From JAQXDR01 sp038138625 (GTDB taxonomy: Bacteria; Pseudomonadota; Alphaproteobacteria; Rhodobacterales; Rhodobacteraceae): 47,958 nucleotides of DNA. The stretch lies in contig JAYQEA010000017.1 in NCBI GenBank assembly GCA_038138625.1, forward strand, positions 1-47,958, in the 5' to 3' direction. Positions 34,081-43,743 of this stretch are shown piece after piece (the first letter of the stretch is position 1; every line of letters starts with the position of its first letter). The position numbers and the translations under genes are program-made. Under the pieces are notes generated by a model. The model had not been told where the DNA came from. It saw only the letters and a program-made list of their open reading frames with translations, and ran no database searches.

Positions 34081-35358
34081 ATGCCTGTTGAAATACGTAT
34101 GCCTGCACTGTCGCCAACAATGGAAGAAGGAACACTTTCCCGATGGCTGGTAAAGGAAGGTGACACTGTACAATCGGGCGACGTGATTGCAGAAATTGAA
34201 ACTGACAAGGCAACAATGGAGTTTGAAGCCGCCGACGACGGCATTGTGGGACGCATTCTTGTCACGGACGGAACAGCCGGTGTTGCTGTCAATACGCCAA
34301 TTGCACTGCTGCTTGAAGAGGGTGAACCGGTATCCGCAATCCAGACGCCTCACGCACCGGTTGCGGACAACGCTCCCCTACCTGCCCCGAATGCCGACGC
34401 GATGGCACCGTCAGCTGAGCAAGCCTCACAAGATGGGGCAAAATCGCGTATCTTTGCCTCTCCTTTGGCGCGACGACTGGCTGCTGAGAAAGGCATTGAT
34501 TTGAACACGTTGGCGGGATCTGGTCCGAGAGGCCGCATTGTCAAAGCAGATGTCGAGCAGGCAAAATCCGATCCGCGCCCGCACAGCGAGGCTGCAAGAC
34601 GCGATGCTGTTCCAGCGGTTGCGCCGAAAGCGCCAGACAATGATATACGGCCGCTTTACGTCGATCGCCCCCATGTCGAAACTGCCTTGGATGGCATGCG
34701 CAAAACAGTTGCAGCGCGGCTCACCGAAGCCAAACAAACCATTCCGCATTTCTACCTGCGGCGTGACATCCGGATTGATGCGTTGCTGAACCTGCGCAAG
34801 CAACTGAACCAAAGTCTGGATGCACGAGGCGTAAAGCTTTCAATCAACGACTTTATCATCAAGGCATGCGCACTGGCCCTACAACAGGTCCCTGAAGCCA
34901 ATGCAGTCTGGGCAGGCGACGCAATTCTTAGAATGCATCCCTCGGACGTTGCTGTGGCCGTCGCAGTAGAGGGCGGTCTGTTCACTCCGGTCTTGCGAGA
35001 CGCAGAGACAAAAACCCTGTCTGCGTTGTCGACCGAGATGAAAGATCTGGCCACCCGTGCACGAGAGCGAAAGCTAAAGCCAGCTGAGTATCAAGGCGGC
35101 AGTTTCGCCATATCAAACCTTGGAATGTATGGGATCGATAACTTTGACGCTGTTATAAACCCGCCGCACGGGTCGATCCTTGCTGTTGGAGCGGGAAAAC
35201 GAAAGCCTATCGTGCAGGATGACGGTGAATTGGGGTCAGCAACAATTGTTTCAGTGACGCTAAGCGCCGATCACAGGGTTATTGACGGCGCTGTGGGGGC
35301 AGAATTCCTGAGTGCCATCGCCGATTATCTTGAGCATCCGCTGGCAATTTTGGCATAA
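34081..35358 (+). CDS. pdhC: pyruvate dehydrogenase E2 (dihydrolipoamide acetyltransferase)
   Basis: Core of the pyruvate dehydrogenase complex, transferring the acetyl group to CoA. 425 residues: one lipoyl domain (1-78, lipoyl-lysine K43 in ETDKATMEFE), a linker, the peripheral subunit-binding domain (about 120-157, FASPLARRLAAEKGIDL then GSGPRGRIVKADV), and the catalytic domain ending SADHRVIDGAVGAEFL with the HxxxDG active site. ATG at 34081 follows AGGGGAG. The lipoyl region is close to that of PdhB, consistent with domain duplication within the operon. Confidence 0.97.
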   Translation: MPVEIRMPALSPTMEEGTLSRWLVKEGDTVQSGDVIAEIETDKATMEFEAADDGIVGRILVTDGTAGVAVNTPIALLLEEGEPVSAIQTPHAPVADNAPLPAPNADAMAPSAEQASQDGAKSRIFASPLARRLAAEKGIDLNTLAGSGPRGRIVKADVEQAKSDPRPHSEAARRDAVPAVAPKAPDNDIRPLYVDRPHVETALDGMRKTVAARLTEAKQTIPHFYLRRDIRIDALLNLRKQLNQSLDARGVKLSINDFIIKACALALQQVPEANAVWAGDAILRMHPSDVAVAVAVEGGLFTPVLRDAETKTLSALSTEMKDLATRARERKLKPAEYQGGSFAISNLGMYGIDNFDAVINPPHGSILAVGAGKRKPIVQDDGELGSATIVSVTLSADHRVIDGAVGAEFLSAIADYLEHPLAILA

Positions 35359-35558
35359 ACAACCGTCCACGGATGCTGTTGCTGTATGTTCAAAAACACC
35401 TCAATGACCCTTGCGCGGCAAGGGTAGAAAGGAAATCATCAAATTGGTGATGGTATTTCGGACAGGGCATTATTTGATACATCTCAAACAAAATTACTTT
35501 GCGTTTCTGCGTAAGGCCCCTATCTGGTCCATAAGATATTGTGAAGGGAAGGCCGGTC

Positions 35559-36365
35559 ATGGGTGATGCCCACATCAAGTTAAGAGAAGTAGATCCTGTC
35601 TGGTCCCGTATCACGATTGAGGCCGAGCAGATGGTGCATGACGAGCCCCTTTTGGGGGGAATGGTGCATTACTCAATTCTACATCATCCGACAATTGAAC
35701 GCGCGCTCAGTTATCGGATTTCCCTAAAACTTGCGAATGCTGAAATGACCGAACAAATCCTGCGAGAGATTTGCGACGAAGCCTACGCACACGATCCTAG
35801 CCTCGCCGATTGCGCACGCGCGGATATCGTCGCCGTGTTTGAACGCGATCCTGCCAGCCATCGCTTTATCCAACCTCTGTTATTCTTCAAAGGGTTTCAA
35901 GCGGTCCAATGCTATCGTGTTTCAAATTGGTTGTGGAGGTCGGGGCGCACCGACTTGGCCTATTTCTTTCAAATGCGCGCATCAGAGGTATACGGAATAG
36001 ATATCCATCCCGCAGATCGTATCGGGAACGGTATTATGATTGATCATGCCCATTCGATTGTTATTGGCGAAACAGCCGTTGTCGGAAATGATGTATCTAT
36101 GCTGCATTCCGTTACCCTAGGCGGAACTGGAAAAGAAGAAGAAGACCGCCACCCCAAGATTGGCGATGGCGTTCTGATTGGCGCCGGTGCCAAAGTATTG
36201 GGTAATATTCGCATCGGGAATTGCTCGCGTATCGCAGCAGGTTCAGTTGTCTTGTCAAATGTCCCACCTTGCAAAACAGTGGCCGGGGTCCCTGCAAAAA
36301 TTGTTGGCGAAGCAGGCTGCTCACAACCCTCGACCAGTATGGATCAATTAATAGCCACGCAATAA
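35559..36365 (+). CDS. cysE: serine O-acetyltransferase
   Basis: Makes O-acetylserine from serine and acetyl-CoA, the first step of cysteine synthesis. 268 residues from the ATG at 35559, which has AAGGGAAGG upstream; a GTG at 35541 would include that ribosome site in the coding region. N-terminal helical domain (EAEQMVHDEPLLGGMVHYSIL), then left-handed parallel beta-helix hexapeptides (IDIHPADRIGNGIMIDHAHS, GGTGKEEEDRHPKIGDGVLIG). In Rhodobacteraceae cysE commonly borders the GTA cluster, as it does here across the IS remnant. Confidence 0.95.
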   Translation: MGDAHIKLREVDPVWSRITIEAEQMVHDEPLLGGMVHYSILHHPTIERALSYRISLKLANAEMTEQILREICDEAYAHDPSLADCARADIVAVFERDPASHRFIQPLLFFKGFQAVQCYRVSNWLWRSGRTDLAYFFQMRASEVYGIDIHPADRIGNGIMIDHAHSIVIGETAVVGNDVSMLHSVTLGGTGKEEEDRHPKIGDGVLIGAGAKVLGNIRIGNCSRIAAGSVVLSNVPPCKTVAGVPAKIVGEAGCSQPSTSMDQLIATQ

Positions 36366-36827
36366 AGAGTGCACGCACCAAAGGACATGTCGGGCTTTGC
36401 GCCGTTCATTCTGGGCAGATGGCCTTGATCAGTCGTGTACATACAGTTTGGTGGTGCCCGTAACAGAGGCCGCGCGCGGCTTACAAAGCAACAGCGTGAT
36501 GGTGTGCAGACATAACATCACGCACCATTGCCCCGGAAATCTTGCTGTCTCCAGCCAGTACAACCGCGACCTCGTTCATAGCCATACTTGTCGGTTTTTT
36601 TAACACTTCCAAGATCATTATAAGATACCACCTGTGGTCCCAAGTGGCCTTTATCGCCTTTGGTCCCTGACAATTATTTTATGGGTGAATCCTGACGATG
36701 TACCATTATTTCTGGTGTCGACGTCATTTTTTCTTTGGTGCCTGTAGTTCGATTTTTGCAGGATTGAACCGTGTCTTGTTTGCCCAAGACCCAGACGTAA
36801 GGTTGCTGGGTTGCGGAAAAGAACAAA
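36366..36827. other. intergenic region before IS3 remnant
   Basis: About 460 bases with no recognisable gene. A 34-codon minus frame at 36481-36585 (contains VVLAGDSKISGAMVRDV) is the only protein-like piece and has no assigned family. The IS left end should lie in the last part of this stretch, but a terminal inverted repeat could not be identified by eye. Confidence 0.5.
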
Positions 36828-37095
36828 ATGTAGACGCTGATATCTACCCAAAGTGCGCGAACGGGCTGTAGGGATGGTGTTGGAACATCACGGCACATTT
36901 GAAACCCAATACGCTGCGATCAAATCGATTTCGTCCAAGATTGGCTGTGGATCTGATACGCTTCGGGATTGGGTTCGACGCGCTAAGACGGACAGCGGTC
37001 AAAGAGACGGGAAAACCACTGTTGACCGAGATGGAAGTAAAGCGTTGGAACGCGAAAACCGGCAGCTCAGGCAGGCTAACGAAATCCTGAAAAAG
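36828..37095 (+). pseudogene. IS3-family transposase orfA, truncated
   Basis: The helix-turn-helix subunit of an IS3 transposase. The frame from about 36841 reads VRERAVGMVLEHHG, then IGCGSDTLRDWVRRAK and a leucine-zipper-like LERENRQLRQANEILKK ending at 37095. An in-frame TGA at 36838-36840 cuts off the expected N-terminus; an ATG at 36828 is in a different frame. After residue pattern NEILKK the family end (usually an Ala/Phe/Gln-rich dozen residues) is missing and unrelated sequence follows. The -1 slippage region that normally makes OrfAB is lost. Confidence 0.85.
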
Positions 37096-37611
37096 GGATG
37101 CGTCGTTAGGCTCGACAGAATCCAGCTGAGGCGAAGCCAACACCTCGCGACAAGGCTTGGAGATTGCTTCGATGTCAAAAAAACGCCTTAAAGCGAAAAG
37201 TAACACCACAGATGCTACAACGAGAAAAATAAAAATGTATCCAATAACAACGACAATAATAGCTGGAACCGAACCTTGGGGGGTGAAAGCGCCAGTGAGG
37301 AACAGGGAGACCATAATAGCAGCGGATTGAAGAAAAAACTTTAAAACCTTCTCTTCAAGGCTCTCCGCATATTTTCTAATGAATAGTATATACTGGACTG
37401 CCATGTGTGTTTGCCTTATTGATGAAATCCCTTTTGCATACAGAAGTTTGCCAACAATCAGACATCGGCAAGCGAACAAAAGTACAAGAACAGGCCAATT
37501 CCTCACGACTTCGTGATTGTATTCCTCAAACCTCAGAGACCTGTCTATCAAATACTGAAAATAACGAGACTTTAGGGTCCTTTGCAGGACAGTTCGATCA
37601 TCGGCTAACAA
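37096..37611 (-). pseudogene. fragment of an unknown membrane protein inserted in the IS3 remnant
   Basis: A minus-strand frame stays open through the insert. Its core (from about 37571 down to 37100) begins SRYFQYLIDRSLRFEEYNHE and has about three hydrophobic segments: WPVLVLLFACRCLIVGKLL, LKFFLQSAAIMVSLFLTGAF and AIIVVVIGYIFIFLVVASVV, followed by a polar tail. Upstream of 37571 and downstream of 37096 the frame is only antisense to transposase, so both ends of the original gene seem lost. It is richer in A and T than its surroundings. Family unknown. It may be cargo from another mobile element. Confidence 0.5.
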
Positions 37612-38468
37612 GATATTGTGGGGTCGAGCCCATCTGCCATATCTTACAGATCGCTCCTGCTACGTTCTATGCACATTTGGCTATCGAAAATGACCCCGAC
37701 AAAGCGTCTGACCGCGCCAAACGTAACACTGAAATGCACCCAGAGGGGAAGTTGTTTGGAAAGAAAACCTTGAGGTTTATGACGCAGGCAAACTGTGGCA
37801 CGCGATTAAGCGAGAGAACTTTTATATCGCACGCTGCACTGTTGAACGATTGATGCGTGATGTCGGAATGAAAGCTGTTCGGCGCGGCAAGAAGGTGAAG
37901 ACAACTTGGCCGTTTAAGGCTCTGGCGAGGCCATGTACAGAGTAAACAGGCAGGTCCGTACAACCATGCTCAATCACCTTTGGATGTCTAATTTTTTTAA
38001 GTCTCAACTTGGCAGGGCGATGTCTACGTCGCCTTAGCGATCGAGATCTTTACCAAAAAGATCGTTGGCAAGCGGGCATCCCAGTCGCAACAGACGCAAT
38101 TTGTACTGGAAGCTTTGGAACAGGCACACTACGACCGACAGCCTCCAGATAATTTGATCCACCAAAGTGAAAGCGGTAGCCAATATCTGTCGATCAAACG
38201 CACAAAACGGCCTGCCGATGCAGGGCTGGAACCCGGCGTCGGCACCGACGGTTGTTTGTATGACAATGCACTCGCCGAGACAATGATTGGCCTGTTCAAG
38301 GCAAACGTCATTCACAGAGGAAGTCCAAAGAATTCTGCCGGCGCCATCGTCTGGGAAACCCTCACATGGGTCGACTGGTTCACCAATCGCCGCCCGCTGG
38401 TACCCATCGGATACGTCACTCTAACCGAAGCTGAGCAATGTCCACGCAGGCATGAACACATTCGATAA
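37572..38468 (+). pseudogene. IS3-family transposase orfB (DDE), multiply frameshifted
   Basis: Recognisable segments lie in at least three frames. They are: GVEPICHILQIAPATFYAHLA from about 37600; YIARCTVERLMRDVGMKAVR to a stop at 37943-37945; a short VNRQ...LWMSNF piece ending in a T7 run at 37992-37998; and from about 38010 WQGDVYVALAIEIFTKKIVG through the catalytic HQSESGSQYLS and GCLYDNALAETMIGLFKANV to WVDWFTNRRPL, ending at 38468. The aspartate expected in the HSDxGSQY motif is replaced (SESGSQY), a further sign of decay. Not functional. Confidence 0.85.
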
Positions 38469-38551
38469 AGTCGCCTTGGAAGACCCAAATAAACTGCGGT
38501 CTAAACCGCGGCGATTCAACATTTCTCCAATTCTCAGCTCTGACATAGTTC

Positions 38552-41500
38552 TCAAGCTGCCAGGACGGAAAATGGACCAGAACCAAACCGCGTGGACAGT
38601 TGAGCAACCTTTATCAAAACGTGAGGTCCGTCAGCAGCACGCGCCTCTTGAGAGTATATAAAAAGCGGGGTCGTCAAAATTTCTTCTCTCAAGAGCAGTC
38701 CATCTCTCTCTATGTGCAAGATATATTGCTCGCTTTCTTCACCAAGAGGCACCTCCAGAGCGTTCCACTGGTCCCCATCGATCCGGGTACGCCGAATCCA
38801 GCTTACATGGAGATCTTCTGTTACATTTTTAGCCCGCAAATGAACAACACTGTAGGGCCGCAATCCATTGCCTGAAAATGCATTGGTCTGGTGGATATAT
38901 GAGACATGATCATAACTCTGGGACGCAGGTCCGATACGGTAATGTCGCAAAACACCACGCGAAGACGACGGCACGGGCAATTGCTCCGGCAAACCATTTA
39001 AAGCCACAACATAAGAACCGACCGGCCACAGCTCTGGCATCACCCCATCGGTGCCCAATCGCCCGCGCAGACGCAACGATAGATCGTACGTTCTCGTACC
39101 TACCAATGTTGCTTTTCGCGCTTGAAAAATTTCCCACGCATCAGATGAACCATCGCCAATAGCAAATGTATTGCCTCCTGCGAGCAACATTTCATTATCT
39201 ATCGACGCCAAGGTTCCGTTTGTAAGCCGAACTCTCAATGGATCTCCACGATCTAACGTAGCAGAGCTTGCCGAACGCATTTCAGTTTGTGTTACTCCAA
39301 TGATGGATTGCGCTTCGATTGTTTTATCAAGCTGATATCCGGAATCTGCAGCGCTCGAGTATATCGCGACCGACCCATTCCATGGACGCGCTGCCACCGC
39401 CACATGCGGCGCGTGCGGATCCTCGTCTCCGGTGAGAAGCGGTAAATCCATAAACAGCGGAAACACCGGCGCTGCGGGCGTTACCGATTGCAACGATACG
39501 GGATCATCGTCAAACTTTGCAGGATCATAAAGGCTCGTGTCTGTATGCGTCCCATCACATATTATTTCTGTACCGACCTCTACCCGATCTATACGAACAG
39601 TGATCGAGTGTTCTTCAAGATTTAAATCAACCAAATCCCCCGGGCCAAGATGAAGATAGGATAACGGCAAAGCAAACCGAACCGTATCACGCGATACATG
39701 TGCATCCTGCAGCCAACGTTCCGCTATTTGTCGACCCTCGCCTCGCGTCAAGACCAAAGGCAATTCCGACGCAGCAGCCCCAGAAAATGTGCCATTTTCC
39801 AAGATCGCTTCTTCCACGATTTCTCGATGTTCTCCATCTGCCTCGACAAAGCGCACTCGAACACGCTCTGGTAATTCGGCAATAGGTGCTCTGGTTTGTT
39901 CGATGAGCGCATCAGATTGAGCTGTTTCAGCCAAACCTGACTTATTGACTATGGCAGGAACAGCATCAGAACGCTGTGAAAAACTCAAAATCCCGGCCCG
40001 CTCCACCGCATCAAGACCGTGAGCCATCAACAAGGGCTGCAATGCTTGACGGGCATCTTGCACATCCTCAAGAGCATAGCCTCGCACGAGATCTGACAGA
40101 TTTGATGTATCAATGGCCGGCAGACCAGCCTCAAAGCAAATATCTTCGATTATTCGAGCAAGCGGTGTGTTGCTCATACGGCCCGAAATCCAGTGACCGC
40201 GGGCATAATTTGACCCGTCGCTCCATAGAGTATCAGCATTGGGAAACCAAGGATAAGGTCGCGCATCCCAAGCCCAGACAAAGGCATGGGACATATCCAC
40301 CATAGGTTTATGATAAATTGTGCTAATGGGTGCGTTATCAGACCAATATCCATGCACTGCGCTCAAATATGCATTTTGAATACCTTCGTCCCTGCCGCCC
40401 GAAGAGTACGGTGGAAGCGCACTTTCGGATGATTTTGGATCAACGAATAGATTTGGTGCATTGGTGCCCTTGTCCACTGCCGCACAACCAAACTCCGTGA
40501 ACCAAACAGGCTTTGATTCCGGCACCCAATCCGTTGCATCGGATTGGCGCACACCGTTAATCCTTTCGTGGTGGCTATTCAGCCACCAGTTTCGTATATC
40601 CTTATAGCGATAAATCCACGGTTCAGAATGAGCACCATCTGAAATCAAACTGCGGATTTGTGCGTCCCGGTCGGCTTGGCTTGCGTAATACCAGTCAAAA
40701 CCTTCTCCTCCCTCGATATTAGCATGCAAATATTCTGCGTTGCCAATGGAACCCCAGTGCGCATCCGCATGGTCCTGACCATCCCGCCAATCACTCAATG
40801 GCATGTAGTTATCAATACCAATAAAATCGATATTGACGTCCGCCCAAAGTGGATCAAGGTGAAAGTAGACATCGCCCGAGCCGTCTTGTGGATGATATCC
40901 GAAATATTCAGACCAATCTGCTGCATAGCCAATTTTGGTATCAGCACCCAAAAGGCTGCGTACTTCTCCAGCCAATAATTTTAACTGCTGCACAGCTGGA
41001 AAACCAGCAATCCCTCGCAGATGGGTCAAACCACGCATTTCAGATCCAATACAGAATGCTGAAACTCCCCCAGCTGCGGAGCAGAGCGCCGCATTGTGCA
41101 GAATAAAACGTCGATAACTCCACTCTGGCGGGCCGGAATAGACAACACGTCCATCAGTCACGCTAAAATCATCAGCGACGGCGGAGCCAAAAAACGACGC
41201 AACCTCGTCGTCAGCTATCGCTGTGCCGTCAGGCGAGTTTGGTCTCCCCGGTGCTGCGGATCCGGTTATGCGGCCACGCCATGGGAATACAGGTTGATCG
41301 ATCGCCCCTGACCAAGGATCCAATTTCCCGTTTCCTGCAATCTGATCCATCAAAATGAACGGATAGAACATTACCTCGCGCGAGGAAGAGTGAATCGCCT
41401 TAATTGCTTCAATAACGGATGCATCCGCAGGTGTGCCGCCGTAAAGCGGTTTGTCATGAGCAGAAGGGACAATTTCGGCAGAGGAACGATTAAGACCAGA

Positions 41501-42421
41501 TACAGTCCATGGCATTGAACCATCTTGTTCATTTTGCTCTACTAAAGGCCGTATTTGGCAGGATCCGCATCTTAGATCATCTCCGAACCAGCTAACGACC
41601 AGTGAAATTTTTCCACAATTCGGCAAATCCGTGTCCAGTGCAGACAGTGACGTCTCGAGATCAGACAAACCTGACGGAGTATTGACATTGCTTACCCTGA
41701 CCTCACCGGCACCAAGGTCAAAATTGACGGGCGTAGTCGCCAGTGTGTACTCACCAGAGCCCGGCATAAGGGCAACCGCCTCGATATTTTCAGCAACATC
41801 CGACGCAGCGCGCACGACCTCAAAACTGAATTGAGGCACTCGGTTACCAAATCGTTCAAGTAAGAGATCCTCGATCACAATATAGGCCAAACCCCGATAG
41901 GCCGGCACACGTCCCGTGCCTTCGACTGCTTCCATGCGTGGATCGGGAACCTGGTCTTCAGATCCATGATAGATGCGCATGTCAAGGTCCCTTAAGGACA
42001 TTTCCACGCCATCAGCCCAAACCCGTGATACACCGCTAATTTCACCTTCACAAAGCCCTATGGCGAGCGAGACCGAATAACTATACTTTCTTACCTGAGG
42101 CTGGGACGATGCACCTTTGCCGCCACCTTCTGTGACCACATGTTCCGCAAATTGTGATGCCCAGATAACATGTCCGCCCAGACGCACTCGGCCCCAAGCT
42201 TTGGTAATCGGCGCGCCTTCTCCCGAGCTTGTTATCCGTAATCTTTCCAGCCGCGCAGTTTCGACAGCATCCGCACCCTGTCCTAATAACCGTTGATCAA
42301 GAGACCGTCCCAATGTGGCACCCGCAAATCGACCCACCGTTGCCATAGACATTCCCATTAAGGTACCACCAGTTGCGGCACCAGCCGCCGCACCTGCAGC
42401 TGAAAGAAGAAGCGTAGCCAT
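38552..42421 (-). CDS. GTA baseplate/host-specificity megaprotein (gp15)
   Basis: Largest structural protein of the Rhodobacter-type gene transfer agent, at the tail tip. 1289 residues. The N-terminus is Ala/Gly-rich and hydrophobic (MATLLLSAAGAAAGAATGGT), then QKLRITSSGEGAP-like beta-rich GTA domain (ITKAWGRVRLGGHVIWASQF). A glycoside-hydrolase-like TIM barrel spans about 400-730 (FYPFILMDQIAGNG, FIGIDNYMPLSDWRD, WFTEFGCAAVDKG, MSHAFVWAWDARPYPWF), followed by phage-tail and beta-sandwich repeats. Last gene of the cluster, starting three bases after the gp14 stop. It is uninterrupted although the IS3 remnant lies only about 80 bases beyond its stop. Confidence 0.93.
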   Translation of the reverse strand: MATLLLSAAGAAAGAATGGTLMGMSMATVGRFAGATLGRSLDQRLLGQGADAVETARLERLRITSSGEGAPITKAWGRVRLGGHVIWASQFAEHVVTEGGGKGASSQPQVRKYSYSVSLAIGLCEGEISGVSRVWADGVEMSLRDLDMRIYHGSEDQVPDPRMEAVEGTGRVPAYRGLAYIVIEDLLLERFGNRVPQFSFEVVRAASDVAENIEAVALMPGSGEYTLATTPVNFDLGAGEVRVSNVNTPSGLSDLETSLSALDTDLPNCGKISLVVSWFGDDLRCGSCQIRPLVEQNEQDGSMPWTVSGLNRSSAEIVPSAHDKPLYGGTPADASVIEAIKAIHSSSREVMFYPFILMDQIAGNGKLDPWSGAIDQPVFPWRGRITGSAAPGRPNSPDGTAIADDEVASFFGSAVADDFSVTDGRVVYSGPPEWSYRRFILHNAALCSAAGGVSAFCIGSEMRGLTHLRGIAGFPAVQQLKLLAGEVRSLLGADTKIGYAADWSEYFGYHPQDGSGDVYFHLDPLWADVNIDFIGIDNYMPLSDWRDGQDHADAHWGSIGNAEYLHANIEGGEGFDWYYASQADRDAQIRSLISDGAHSEPWIYRYKDIRNWWLNSHHERINGVRQSDATDWVPESKPVWFTEFGCAAVDKGTNAPNLFVDPKSSESALPPYSSGGRDEGIQNAYLSAVHGYWSDNAPISTIYHKPMVDMSHAFVWAWDARPYPWFPNADTLWSDGSNYARGHWISGRMSNTPLARIIEDICFEAGLPAIDTSNLSDLVRGYALEDVQDARQALQPLLMAHGLDAVERAGILSFSQRSDAVPAIVNKSGLAETAQSDALIEQTRAPIAELPERVRVRFVEADGEHREIVEEAILENGTFSGAAASELPLVLTRGEGRQIAERWLQDAHVSRDTVRFALPLSYLHLGPGDLVDLNLEEHSITVRIDRVEVGTEIICDGTHTDTSLYDPAKFDDDPVSLQSVTPAAPVFPLFMDLPLLTGDEDPHAPHVAVAARPWNGSVAIYSSAADSGYQLDKTIEAQSIIGVTQTEMRSASSATLDRGDPLRVRLTNGTLASIDNEMLLAGGNTFAIGDGSSDAWEIFQARKATLVGTRTYDLSLRLRGRLGTDGVMPELWPVGSYVVALNGLPEQLPVPSSSRGVLRHYRIGPASQSYDHVSYIHQTNAFSGNGLRPYSVVHLRAKNVTEDLHVSWIRRTRIDGDQWNALEVPLGEESEQYILHIERDGLLLREEILTTPLFIYSQEARAADGPHVLIKVAQLSTRFGSGPFSVLAA

Positions 42422-42424
42422 GGA

Positions 42425-42859
42425 TTACTCCTGAATTGGAAGAACAAAGCGCGCGACGATCCGACGGCGCCAGGGCAATGAAAGACGGCTTTCGATCACG
42501 CCATGACCGGAATAGGCATGAACAAATTTAGGATTACCGCCAACCTCGGATTGCAGCCCCAAATGCTTTGCAACCGAACCAGTCCGCATACGAAACAACA
42601 AAACGTCGCCCACCGCGCCTTTATCCAAAGGCTTGGTAACCATGTGTCGCATCCCTGCGCGCATTAGGGTTTCATCACCCTGAGGCTCTGACCAATCCAT
42701 GGTATAGGCAGGGACTGCTTCTGGTTCAGACCCAAAAGTTTCGCGCCATACGCCGCGCAACAAGCCCAGACAATCACAGCCCGCGCCTTTGACAGAGGCC
42801 TGATGAACATAAGGGGTCCCAATCCATGACCGTGCAATTTCTATTACACCAACACTCAT
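42425..42859 (-). CDS. GTA NlpC/P60-family peptidase (gp14)
   Basis: Cell-wall hydrolase of the GTA tail, predicted to cleave peptidoglycan peptides during DNA delivery. 144 residues. Catalytic cysteine in GAGCDCLGLLRGVW (about residues 26-39), catalytic His in FVHAYSGHGVIES near residue 113, preceded by LDKGAVGDVLLFRM. The ATG at 42859 overlaps the gp13 stop by four bases. The NlpC/P60 fold and the position between gp13 and gp15 match R. capsulatus g14. Confidence 0.94.
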   Translation of the reverse strand: MSVGVIEIARSWIGTPYVHQASVKGAGCDCLGLLRGVWRETFGSEPEAVPAYTMDWSEPQGDETLMRAGMRHMVTKPLDKGAVGDVLLFRMRTGSVAKHLGLQSEVGGNPKFVHAYSGHGVIESRLSLPWRRRIVARFVLPIQE

Positions 42860-43743
42860 CGACGGGACCCTCCCGTTCCTTCAGCTCGCGAGGCAGGATG
42901 CACCAAAACCCAATCATCTGAAGGTAAATCTGGAAATCCTCTGAAATTCAGAACGTTATTGAATTTGTCACGACAGGACTGAAATCTTCGATCACATCCA
43001 GCTGTGATTTCAAATTCATCCGCAGGGTTAAGTTCCACACCAAAGGGAACCCAAGGCGTGACCCACCTTTGTCCACCAATCAATTCATCCCGCTTGACGA
43101 ATTGTTTCAGACCAACCCCACTGCCTGACGTGAGACGAAGCACCCCACGCAAAAACCAGTTTTCTACAAAGCCATTTCCAGCCCCTAAACAGATCGAACC
43201 ATCGTCTGGATCAATGTCAACAATAGAACCTGCCCACCGATAACCGGCGGTATCCATATCAAACCTGCAGCGTGTGTCCCCCAATGCAGCATCGCATGAA
43301 ACCTGAAAAATACGGCCAGTCGGCTTGTTCAAATGTTCAGTTAACCCGCGTAGTTCAGCTCGAAAAGTACCAGCTTCGCGAACGATTTCACCAATCGTTC
43401 CGCAGAAAAGAACATGACGCTGTGAAACATTCTGCCAATTGACAAGCCAAATTGTGACCGAAGCGTTGTCGTATCGACCAGCTTTAATATCAGCATCTGA
43501 AATCAGGTCCGACCTCAAAGCGCCGAGCGCCTCGGAATTATCCACGGACAGTCCTGAACTCATCTGAAGCATCTTCGCAGTCATTCCTGAGTCTGCACGA
43601 AACACGAGACCATCAAAATGCAGGTCAACATCGTGATCCGTAAAACCGAGTTCAAAACCGTCTGATCGAATGATCTTCCATACCCGTGCCAGGGTTGTGG
43701 TACCGGTGCCAAGATGGGCGGTCAGGTTTTCTGGAAATGACAT
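42856..43743 (-). CDS. GTA tail protein, DUF2163 (gp13)
   Basis: Baseplate hub-region protein of 295 residues, DUF2163 with a phage BR0599-like C-terminal domain. Seen: LARVWKIIRSDGFELGFTDH at the start, YDNASVTIWLVNWQN, ELRGLTEHLNKPTGRIFQVS, CDAALGDTRCRFDM and the C-terminal TAGCDRRFQSCRDKFNN with paired cysteines (probable Fe-S or metal site, by analogy with the GTA hub). Start overlaps the gp12 stop as TGATG; stop overlaps gp14. Confidence 0.92.
   Translation of the reverse strand: MSFPENLTAHLGTGTTTLARVWKIIRSDGFELGFTDHDVDLHFDGLVFRADSGMTAKMLQMSSGLSVDNSEALGALRSDLISDADIKAGRYDNASVTIWLVNWQNVSQRHVLFCGTIGEIVREAGTFRAELRGLTEHLNKPTGRIFQVSCDAALGDTRCRFDMDTAGYRWAGSIVDIDPDDGSICLGAGNGFVENWFLRGVLRLTSGSGVGLKQFVKRDELIGGQRWVTPWVPFGVELNPADEFEITAGCDRRFQSCRDKFNNVLNFRGFPDLPSDDWVLVHPASRAEGTGGSRR

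Larger units (their letters stand above)
36828..38468 (+). mobile_element. decayed IS3-family insertion sequence with internal foreign insert
   Basis: Remains of an IS3-type element between cysE and the GTA cluster: an orfA piece (36828-37095) and an orfB piece (from about 37572 to 38468) in the same orientation, separated by about 480 bases that do not look like IS3. orfB is broken into several frames. The ends and target duplications are not visible, so the bounds are those of the coding remnants. The element cannot be active on its own. Confidence 0.8.

Noticed and set aside
35390..35614. Minus-strand frame over the cysE start
   Set aside because: Antisense to cysE over part of its length, no known family and no ribosome site.
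36844..37095. C-terminal third of the minus-strand membrane frame in the IS3 remnant
   Set aside because: This part is purely antisense to orfA and has no membrane-protein character.
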